Below are positions 55,719-64,000 of a stretch of 64,000 nt of DNA, one piece after another. The DNA is from Torreya grandis (taxonomy: Eukaryota > Streptophyta > Pinopsida > Cupressales > Taxaceae): contig JARHVA010000081.1 in the NCBI GenBank assembly GCA_037957365.1, forward strand, positions 3,428,001 to 3,492,000. The letters run 5' to 3'. The notes under the pieces are model-generated. The model was not told the origin of the DNA. It made no database searches and saw nothing but the letters and a program-made list of their open reading frames with translations. Both the position numbers and the translations under genes were made by a program. Within the stretch, counting starts at the first letter, position 1, and each line of letters starts with the position of its first letter.

Positions 55719-57250
55719 AAAAATTTTTCACTCAAAGCTGAAGGTGAAGAAACTATTGTTGGATTTGAAGAAGAGTTTCCCAGGTAGCATGTTTTGGTTC
55801 TATCCCTTGCCATTATACTAAAATTCTGATGATGACTTGATTATGGAGCTTACAAAAGCACCTAGAAAGTAGAGCCATAGGTTATGAAAGGGTAGATCCA
55901 TCTACATTAAGTTGTGAAAACATATTTTGGTGGTGACATTATGTCCAAAGACCTTCTTTAAGTAAGAGACATGCAAAACATGGTGTACACGGGATGAAGG
56001 TTGAAGTTCCAACTTGTAGGCGATGGGGCTAATATGCTGGAAAATTTTATACAACCCATAAAATTTAGGAGCTAATTTTTGGTGAATTTTAAACTTTAGA
56101 GAGGACTATTTGTAAGGTTTTAGGTGAAGATAAACTATATCCCCATGTTGAAAGGATCATTCAGAGTGGTGCTAGTTTGCCTATTATTTCATGTAATTTT
56201 ATACCAAAAGAGGATTATCCTTGAGGAGGTGAAGGATATTATTATGTGTGCTAAAAGTAGTATCCACATCCTACACCTAAGAGTTGTATGGTATATATGA
56301 GAGAATAGATGGTGTATTTTGACTATAGATAGCTTCATATGGGGTGAGCCTAGAGGTCATGTGCTAGGAGATGTTGTACCACCAATAAAAAAGTGGTAAC
56401 CATTTTACCCATTGATGTTGTTGGTCCATGTAAAAAAACTAATATATGTTTCAAGACATTTACTGGCAATTTATGTTTAGCCTTCAGTCTATGGATGGTA
56501 TACTGAACTCATTTTTAGATATGTGTCAAGGCATTGGAAGAGTTCCTATCAGAAATAACTTATGAAGGCTAAGTCATAATCTAATATAATGGAGGTTAGA
56601 ATGCCATGAAGCCATAATATTTGATCAATAAAAGTTTGTGATATGGTTGAAGTAGTGTAGGGGTGGGCTAGAGCATAAAATGAGCATTTTTAGAAAGATG
56701 ATCCACCACTTCAAGAATGATAGATTTGCCTCTAATTAGGAAGGCCCTTGATCAAATCCATAAAAATTTTAGTCCAAATATGTTATGGAGTGAATAGTGG
56801 TTGGAGTAAACTAGGTGATGTGACTATTTCACCTTTGTGGTATTGGCATATATCACATTCTATAACAAAATTATTGATATCCTACTTGATTTCAAGTCAG
56901 AGGAAACTATAGTGGATTTGCTCATCGGTTCTTAGAAAACCTAGATGACCTAGAAAATAGGAGGTATGTAACTCTTGGAAAATAGTCTATTTGAACTTGG
57001 ATCCTATGACCAAAACAAGGTGACCTTTATATCATAATGTTTGGCCATCCCAAGTATAGTGAGGTTTAGCAATAGAATCAATAGGTAGTTGGAGAATGAG
57101 ATATTGGGTGGGGTTTTCATGATGCAACTCCTATTGAGTATCATGCAACCATGTATAATTGGGAATACATACAACATACAGTCCTACTTATTATTCAAAC
57201 TAGCGAGCAAGAGCATTAGCCACCAAGATTTCCTTTCATTTTTTGTAAGT
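55719..57250 (-). pseudogene. Integrase with chromodomain of element G
   Basis: Minus strand blocks: KGEIVTSPSLLQPLFTP and KIFMDLIKGLPNQRQI (first Asp), a YALAHPYT block, VYHPQTEG (conserved HPQTDGQ region; Asp now Glu), SRLTPYEAIYSQNTPSILSY, GDIVYLHLKPYK, KLAPKFYGLYKIFQHISPIA, YKLELQPSSRVHHVLHVSYL, then the chromodomain near 55752-55824 (QGIEPKHATWETLLQIQQ). The chromodomain would steer insertion toward particular histone marks. Broken by stops. Confidence 0.85.
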
Positions 57251-57252
57251 GA

Positions 57253-57591
57253 TCACATAGTTATACCCCATGATTTTATAAATCCTTTTTTTTGATTTGG
57301 GAAAGAGACCAATTTCTCTATAAAATATTTGAGGATTTGTTGGTCAATTTTGATGCAAAAATGTTTGCCTACCAAGTATGGATGCCATTTTTTGATTGCA
57401 TGGATACTAGCCATCATCTCCTTGTCATAGGTGAAGCATGCCAATGTATACACGATGAGGACATTGATAGTAAAGGCATTGGGACATCTGTATTGCATGA
57501 GCATAGTAACAAGTCCCATGTCACATGCATCACATCTAATAAAAAATGGCTTGGATAAATCAGGGATGGCCAATATTGGTGTGGTGCACAT
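57253..57591 (-). pseudogene. RNase H of element G
   Basis: Open frame with ILAIPDLSKPFFIRCDACDM (catalytic Asp present), TYDKEMMASIHAIKKWHPYL (Glu), VGKHFCIKIDQQILKYFIEK. Standard Ty3/gypsy RT-linked RNase H. Plus-strand ORFs over it are shadows. Confidence 0.88.
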
Positions 57592-57929
57592 TATTTTTTT
57601 AGGTGATCAAATGATTTTTTAGATACTATCAACCATATAAATGAGTCTTTTTTATTATATTCATTAATGGGGTAGTAATTCTTTTGTAATCCTTAACAAA
57701 TTTCTAATAGTACTATGTTAGCACAAGAAATCCACATAATTTTGAGTGTGCTCCATTTTGCCTAATTGGTCATAGTTCAATTTTGACAGAGTTAATACAA
57801 AAACCAATAGATGATACAATATGTTTGAGGTATTATACCTTAAGTTTCTTTAAATAACATTCAGAATGTTTGGCACATAAGTTGTTCTCAACAAGAAGTT
57901 ACAAGGTAGTGTCAAGGTGATCCTCCCAA

Positions 57930-58400
57930 GTTCAACTCTAGATGAGGATGTCATCAAATAAGACCAAGATGAAATTATGAAAGAAGGGGTGGAATATTTT
58001 GTTCATAAAGTCTTAGAATGTGGAAGGGGCATTGGTAAGATCAAATGACATGACATTAAACTCATAGTGACCATCATGTGTGTTAAAAGTCATTTTGGGA
58101 ATGTTGGCTTCATATATATGGATCTGGTGATAACCAAAGAGCATATCCAACTTGGAAAAAAATGTGTCACCATAGAGTTCATCAAGGATCTCATATATTA
58201 ATAGAATGAGAAATTTGTCCTTAATGGTGAGCTTTTTCAATTCTCTAAAATCAATGCAGAGTCACCAAGAGCCATATTTTTTTTATGAACAAGCAAGATT
58301 GGAGAGGAATATGGGTTAGTTCTAGATCAAATGACTTCGGCTTGTAGGAGAAATTAAACCATCTTCTCAATCTCAATATTTTGAATAAATGGGTAATGGT
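57930..58400 (-). pseudogene. Reverse transcriptase of element G
   Basis: MKKLTIKDKFLILLIYEILD, ELYGDTFFSKLDMLFGYHQI (first catalytic Asp, KLD), TFNTHDGHYEFNVMSFDLTN, then ILVLFDDILI with the FDD active site intact (57943-57964). Frameshifts lie between these blocks; thumb and connection to RNase H are weak. Confidence 0.88.
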
Positions 58401-58759
58401 ATGGCTAAATTTTAAATGGTGCATTTCCTAGAAAAATTTGGATGCAATGGTCTCTAGGGTGGTGAGGTGGCAATCCAATTGGTTCCTATAAAATTGTTGC
58501 ATGCTTGACTAAACTATTTTATAAGTCTAATGTTGGCCAAAATTAGTTAATAGACCAGTGTGAAGATAAAGAGTTGGGAGATTATGCCGTGGGAACCCTT
58601 TTTGATAAGTTTTTCCATGCAATAAGAGTTAATGATACTAGTGGATCTAGGAACAAGCTTTTTAGCATATATTGGTGTTTATTCTCAGATAATTGCATCC
58701 ATAACTTAGAAAAATCCCAAAAAATAGGTTTAAGAGTTAGTAGTCATTGTGCACTAGAA

Positions 58760-59040
58760 AAAAATAAAATCCACCCAAATACAAAGCAAAAATGTTAGTC
58801 CTGAGGTTATAGTCTACCACTAAAATGTGAACATTGTGACACTTGCCCTTGTAAGGCAATGTTTCTCCATTGGCAATAATCCCCTCAAAACTAGAACAAG
58901 GGTGCACAAAACAATTTGCATGCTTAGCTACATGAGGGTTGATGAAGCTATGAGTGTTTCCTTAATTAATAATAATGGTGAGGGGTTATTTCTTAAAAAC
59001 CCTTTTATATGCATTGTTTGTGGAGTAGTTAACCTTGCCA
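58760..59040 (-). pseudogene. Protease of element G
   Basis: Minus frame near 58970-58990 reads LIN-stop-GNTHSFINPHVAKHAN, in place of the canonical LIDSGSTHNF, so the catalytic Asp-Ser is lost. It continues EGIIANGETLPYKGKCHNVH and LVVDYNLRTNIFALYLGG, diagnostic of chromoviral proteases. Confidence 0.8.
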
Positions 59041-59159
59041 AAGCATGTATATAAATTTTTGGATGTGAATTTTGAAGCTATGAATCATCAGGTTCCTGAT
59101 CTGACTCATCCAAATGGGAATTGGAGGTATCCTACCATGTGTTTATATTAGGTGGGGAA

Positions 59160-59876
59160 TCAACATAGAGTAATTATAATTTTTTTTTGATGAATTTTTG
59201 GCACCGAGCCCATTTACCATCATAATTATAACATAACCACTTGTCATGACATGTATGTATTTTTTCCTTAGTGAGATGTTTTATTGGTTCTACCTTGAGA
59301 GGGGTTTGTGTGTTTGGACACTAGAAGAAACATGGCTTGGAGGGTACCTACTTGGAATATTGATGCTATGATGTGATTTTATCTTATGTGATCTTAGCTA
59401 AGCCTAAGGTTTCCATCATGGTGTGAGCTTGGAACATTTTAACCTCTATTTGAAGCACATCCTTGAGTCCACTGATGAAGTAACTTTTTAAGAAATCATC
59501 AAAGAGGCCTTTAGTCTAATCGATGCTTTTTTAAAATATATTTGATATTCTTGAATGGTGTTAGTTTGATAAAGTTTAGTCAAGGCACCTGCGAAATCAT
59601 CATAGGCACTAGGCCCAAAACATACTAGTAAGAGCTTGGAATAATCATCCTAATCTAGTTTTGGATGACTTGAAATACCATTGGTACCACTGGGCATCTT
59701 CCTTCTCTAAGTGTAATGAAGTGATAAGTAACTTGTCTTCCCCCAGCGGGGGATGTGAGCTAAAATATTGATCAACATAATAAATCCAACTAGTGGGCTC
59801 AATACCATTAAATTTGGGAAAATCTAATTAAGGCCCGCATAGTGGTGCTCTTGGGGATGAACTACCATCAGATTGA
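59160..59876 (-). pseudogene. Gag of element G (N-terminus cut by X)
   Basis: Minus strand: PKFNGIEPTSWIYYVDQYFS, then LLITSLHLEKEDAQWYQWYF, NTIQEYQIYF, FLKSYFISGLKDVLQIEVKM and a decayed CCHC region (WLCYNYDGKWARCQK; second Cys and His lost). It is a chromoviral Gag. The frame is cut at 59876, where LTR X begins; the Gag N-terminus is not found to the right. Confidence 0.85.
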
Positions 59877-62205
59877 TGATGTAGGAACATCAAGCCAAGA
59901 AATACTATTTTTGAGTTATACCAATTTGGAGGTCAAAAGTTAGTCAAAGTGAGTGTCAAAAATTGTATGGGAACTTTTAAGGTCTATTTGATGTCTTATA
60001 ATCCATTTGAGGTCTTAAAGATGTGTTACATAGTCTCTAGTTTTTTTCCCTCCAAAATAGGGAATTTGAAAATTCAAATATATGTCAAGCGTATAGGAGG
60101 TTCATTTTGTGTGTTTGAAGTGTTAGGTGGGAAAATTTGGCTTAGGGGGTCCATTAAAGTAATGAGACAAATATTTTGAATGCATTCCATGTTTTAGGTC
60201 ATAAGACAAGTCAAGTGAACAAATGGAAATCACCTTTTGTATGTTGAGTTAGTTATGGAGAATAAGTTGGTGTAACTACCAACCAAGAACCTACATTGTA
60301 TTTGGTGATAAAATTTATTTTTGGGAGGTTATATGGTGTAGGAGAGGTTATATATGTGGAAGATAAGCTCTAAGAAAAGAAAATAGGGGAGCCATGAAGG
60401 ACTAAAAGAATCCTCTCAAGGAAAAGTTGTCTAAGTCCATTGATGGGTTGTGTTTTAATAAATGTTGATTTAATGATTGAAGATGAGTTTATTATGGTGT
60501 TATTTCCCATTAAATCTTGTCTTGATTGTTATTTATATTTACACATTGTGTCAGGAAAGTTTTAAAGACTATATGTATAGAGATTCTATATGCATATCTG
60601 CAAGTTTGGAGGACTGTAGGTTATAGTTAGGAAGAGGAGAAAAGTTAAAAAGATTGTTAGCTTTGAGAAAGAAAGAATGAAATTTAATAGTATATAAGTA
60701 TTAATAATATTTATTAAGTTGGAAGATATAAAAAAATATAAATATTCATCATCAGTCCCCTTAACAATGGAAACATTAGAAAATAACCTTTTGAGTACCC
60801 TGTTCACATATTGGCATAACTAAAGAATAAAAGTATGTTGTTGTGTATTAAGGTAAAAATTGTAATATATTGATGAGGATTGGTATGTGGATTTTTATTA
60901 ATATTCAATAGAGTGTTAATGAATTTGAAATAAAGTAAAAAGAAGAAATTTCATAGACAGTCCACACAAGGAACAAACTTTTGTGGGTACATGAAATAAC
61001 CCTTGTTTTGAAGGGTGAAGCATATTGAAGTCAAAGTGAAGGAATAATAGGTTTTAATGGTGATAATTTGATTATAAAAGGAATTAATAATTTTAAATAT
61101 GTGTATACAAGGAACAAATCCCATAAGCATTCCTGAAACTTGATGAATTAGACTTAAACCCCTGTTTGCTTGGGTATTGTCTTGTCTATATAGTCAATGC
61201 ATAAAGAGAATTTGTATTGATAATGGAATGTGGATTATTGTTGTGATAGGTGAATATATGTTGGATATATTTTGTTATGGGAATAAACAAGTTTTAATGA
61301 GTGGTAACCAAAGTTCATGAGAATTGTTCCATAAACCTTGTTCTTTCTATATGCAGACATTGACTTGGACTAAATAGTTTTGTTGGTGAATGAGAGTGTA
61401 GTGCTTAAAAATTTTACCATTTTTTGGACATGTTAAGTTTTTTAATAACTTATTTAATAATATTTGACCCTTTCTTATCATTTTCACGACACCATTGAGT
61501 GATCAAATTCATCACAGATCTATAGTAACCTTATTTTCTTGCACAGTCAAGGGGTTTCTTGATTGAAGAAGATAAATAGTGGAATGGAAGTGAGTTTATA
61601 ATATTTTTATCAGATGTAAAACATAAAAATAGACCTAATTTTTTTTATTTAGGTGTTTGGAACATTGTATAACTCAAGATAGATAATTAGTAAGGCTCTC
61701 AACCCTGTGCAGGTTATAGAAACCCTAGAACTAGGGTCTGGGTGATTATAAGAGATATCACTAGGAAAAAATAAAATATTTTTAGTCTAGTGTAATTTGA
61801 GGTAAAATAATATATTTTTGTGTTTTCATGTATTTGAAAATTTCACAGGTATGATTATAAGGATCTGAGTTGAAATAGGGTTACATTAGGCCTAATACAA
61901 GGCTAATTGTGAGGAATGGAGGCCAGAAAAGGGGTCTAATGGTTGAACCAATTAATTAAAATTTTTGGGAGTATCAAAGAGAATAGAGGGTAATATAAAG
62001 AGTAATTATTTATTCAATAACATTGAGATATTGATCAAACAAGGTAGAATTATGAGAAAAAAGGCTACTAGCCCAAGTAACTCATTGTGGTCTTGAGATG
62101 TAAAGTCAAATGATGAAGTGTGACCCAAGGGATGAAGAAGTATAAAATATATGTGTTAAGATTATGTGAAATACTTTATGTAGGAATATTTATTCTTCAA
62201 TACCT
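59877..62205 (+). mobile_element. LTR X, solo or partial plus-strand gypsy element in G
   Basis: Starts TGATGTAGGAACATC, the same 15 bases that open the 3' LTR of E, directly in the gag of G. The distal part shares an AACTAGGGT-type block (about 61705-61735) and a GAACCAA...AATTTTTGGGAG block with E LTRs. A primer-site-like TGGTATTAGAGACC follows at 62217. No second LTR or gag is seen, so it is either a partial element or truncated. The right edge is uncertain. Confidence 0.55.
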
Positions 62206-62955
62206 ATGTTAAATTTTGGTATTAGAGACCTAAGTGTGTAAAGCCTAGTGGAAGCATGAACGGAAGTTTGTGAGAGTAAGGAATGCAACAAGATAGTTGA
62301 CAAAAGTAAGTATCATCAAAGGGTTAAATAAAATAAATAAATTTATTTTAAGATTAAAAAGAACACATACTTATTTTAATAAACTATTAATCCCAAGAAG
62401 ATATGGAAAAAGAGATATATTTAACCAGAGATGGAATTCTGAAAACCAAATCAAACAAGTGTATGTGACTAGTTGGTTTTACAAGCAAATGGTGATGTAT
62501 TGGAGACTTCTCCCAATTCCTCTGTATTAATTGATGATCCCCATTAGTTTTAATTGATCAATTTTTAGCACTGAAGTTGAGGATGTGATCATGTAGTTTA
62601 GACATTTAGGATTCAAATTTGGTTTAGAGTTCAACAATGTCATGTGCCATGATGTGGGTCCCAACATGAGTAACAACCATCTACCAAAGGATATAGAGGT
62701 TCCAAAAAGGATGAGTGAAGCTATATGTTAAATTTATGGGCTTGTCAAAATGATCACAATGGTGAATTTCCATACAGGTGAAAAAAAATGAAAAAAATAT
62801 TTTGGACTATAGGCGTAAATTTTTTTTTGTATGGAAAATTTTAGATTTTTTTTTGAAAATTTAAAAAATACCAATTAAAGTGATCAATACAATGAGAAAC
62901 TTAGAATGGCGTATTTGGCCTATGGGCACCCAAATTTTTCTATACTCTTTTTTTA
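62206..62955. other. Unassigned DNA right of X
   Basis: Begins with the primer-site-like TGGTATTAGAGACC at 62217, so part may be internal to X and part leader of G. A 77-codon plus-strand ORF (62297-62530) has no recognisable motif. Confidence 0.4.
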
Positions 62956-62959
62956 ATAA

Positions 62960-63345
62960 CAACTATAGTTACAATGTAATCGATTGGCAATATGGCTAAA
63001 AATGGATCAAAATATAATAAATAATTATAGTGTGATCAGTTCGTAGTATGGCCAAAATTAGATTACAGTTTTATTAAAATATAGTGTGATTAGTTGGTAT
63101 TATGGCTAAAACAAGATCAAAATATAATAAATAATTATAGTGTGATATGTTGGTAATATATCTAGAAGTGGATTGGAATATAATAAATAATTATAGTGTG
63201 ATTAGTTGGTAGTATGGCCAATAACATATTGGAATATATGAAATAATTACAATGTGATCAGTGATATTATGGCCAAAACTTGATCAAAATATAATAAAAA
63301 ATTACAATATGATCGATAGTAATATGGCCAAACCATACCAAAATT
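62960..63345. repeat. 55-56-bp tandem repeat, about seven units
   Basis: Units begin near 62976, 63032, 63086, 63142, 63198, 63254 and 63309 and share GTGATYAGTTGGTARTATGG, then CAAAAYTRGATCAAAATATA and AATAAATAATTATA. Noncoding and AT-rich, in the 5' leader side of element G. Confidence 0.9.
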
Positions 63346-63789
63346 TAGATTTTATAAAAAAACTCAGATTGTTCAAATTACAAATGAAAGTTCTTGCTGG
63401 CGCTTGACATGATGACATAGTACACCACTGATGACATAGATTCTTATTATAGATGTTACATCATAAATAAATGACGCATCAAAAACAAATGATGCATACA
63501 CATTATTTTGAGGAGTTTACAAAGGAGAAACATCAATGCACACGGTCATATTTTAAAATATGGCTCATAGTGATGACAACCTTTTTCCAAAAAATTATAG
63601 ATGTCGACATAGGTACAAATTTTAAAATCTAGCTTATAGCGATGGAATTCAAGAGTGAAATCTTAGTGCCACTACTCTATTGTCACTTTATGTTCAATAA
63701 CATCCCCTAAGGGCGAGTTGGGGTCATATGATGGACAAAAGTAAATAGCCCTAACTTACTAAAGATGTTCAAAAATAGCCTTACAAAGT
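63346..63789 (-). other. 5' leader of element G, no gene
   Basis: Noncoding; repeated GATGACATAG and ATGACGCATCA / ATGATGCATAC phrases near 63410-63500. Confidence 0.45.
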
Positions 63790-63801
63790 GCTCTAATACC
63801 A
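63790..63801 (-). other. Primer-binding site of G
   Basis: Minus strand TGGTATTAGAGC, two bases from the LTR; initiator tRNA-Met site with one transition. Confidence 0.8.
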
Positions 63802-63803
63802 TA

Positions 63804-64000
63804 TGATAAGATTCTTAATAAAACATATTAGAACTAGACTATAAATATGCAAAATTTAATTAATTTTTTTTTTGACTAATTATATTAAAAATAAAGTAGA
63901 ATTACATTGCAATTATCACTAGCCTCTTTAATGGGGTAACCTCCTTTGAACAAGCTCAATTTAATACAATTAATGGGTGATTTATCTCTAGTATAGGTTC
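63804..64000 (-). repeat. 5' LTR of G (right), truncated by window end
   Basis: Plus strand TGATAAGATTCTTAA onward aligns with 55349-55560. The remaining 160 bp or so lie beyond the window. Confidence 0.85.

Larger units (their letters stand above)
55349..64000 (-). mobile_element. Ty3/gypsy chromovirus G, right LTR cut by the window
   Basis: A minus-strand element. Left (3') LTR 55349-55705, right (5') LTR from 63804 to beyond the window, with primer site at 63790-63801. Internal frames give gag, protease, RT, RNase H, integrase and a C-terminal chromodomain in gypsy order from right to left. The gag is interrupted by LTR X. All genes carry many stops. Left flank ATTCA (55344-55348); the right duplication is outside the window. 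LINE sequence runs up to 55343, so G probably inserted in the LINE 5' region. Confidence 0.88.

Noticed and set aside
57089..57622. Plus-strand ORFs over the G pol region
   Set aside because: Shadows of the minus-strand RNase H and integrase frames.
62297..62530. 77-codon plus-strand ORF right of X
   Set aside because: Lys/Tyr-rich frame in AT-rich DNA with no motif; not supported as a gene.
62960..63345. CRISPR-like array
   Set aside because: Repeats are contiguous and imperfect with no unique spacers; this is a eukaryotic minisatellite.

Overview
This 64 kb window looks like repeat-dominated DNA from a large plant nuclear genome. It is AT-rich and holds Ty1/copia and Ty3/gypsy LTR retrotransposons with plant-type primer sites, a plant L1-type LINE, and long tracts with no readable gene. 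I see no intact host gene, tRNA, rRNA or CRISPR array. Every coding region is a decayed retroelement gene with stops and frameshifts. The exact species is not readable from the sequence; a gymnosperm-like or similarly large genome is only a guess.

Layout. (1) 281-4392: Ty1/copia element D, internally deleted, with complete LTRs and a perfect 5-bp target duplication (ATACT). Its LTR end carries two extra 36-bp copies of the primer-site region. (2) 4398-10490: no recognisable gene, only small tandem repeats and two short unrecognised ORFs. (3) 10490-55343: one minus-strand L1-type LINE (H) cut into three pieces by LTR elements. Copia element A (10754-29941, TSD GGATC) lies near the LINE 3' end. 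A is split by copia-like element B (11606-25566, TSD CTTCA), and B is split by a Ty3/gypsy Tat/Ogre-like element C (12468-24368, TSD ATTAA). Gypsy element E (31306-52533, TSD ATTTA/AATTA) lies further upstream in the LINE. The 5' LTR of E is split by minus-strand array F (32780-47933, TSD GATAG/AATAG), an LTR-gag-LTR-gag-LTR tandem of a gag-only copia element. (4) 55349-64000: minus-strand chromodomain Ty3/gypsy element G, apparently abutting or inserted in the LINE. Its gag is broken by a plus-strand LTR (X, from 59877), and its right LTR runs off the window.

How the pieces fit. Removing A with one copy of its duplication lets the LINE reading frame run straight through to its stop codon; removing E does the same at its site. 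Together with the duplications, this fixes the order of events: LINE H first, then A and E, then B into A, C into B, and F into E. Most damage consists of transitions (LTR ends TG to TA or CA to TA; Trp, Gln and Arg codons to stops), as expected from cytosine deamination in methylated, silenced DNA.

The least ordinary points are the LTR growth at the primer site of D, the LTR-gag-LTR-gag-LTR array F, element E with gag and protease only, the archaeal-type RNase H upstream of the reverse transcriptase in C, and the dense G-box-like and GGTTCAA arrays in the long LTRs of C.
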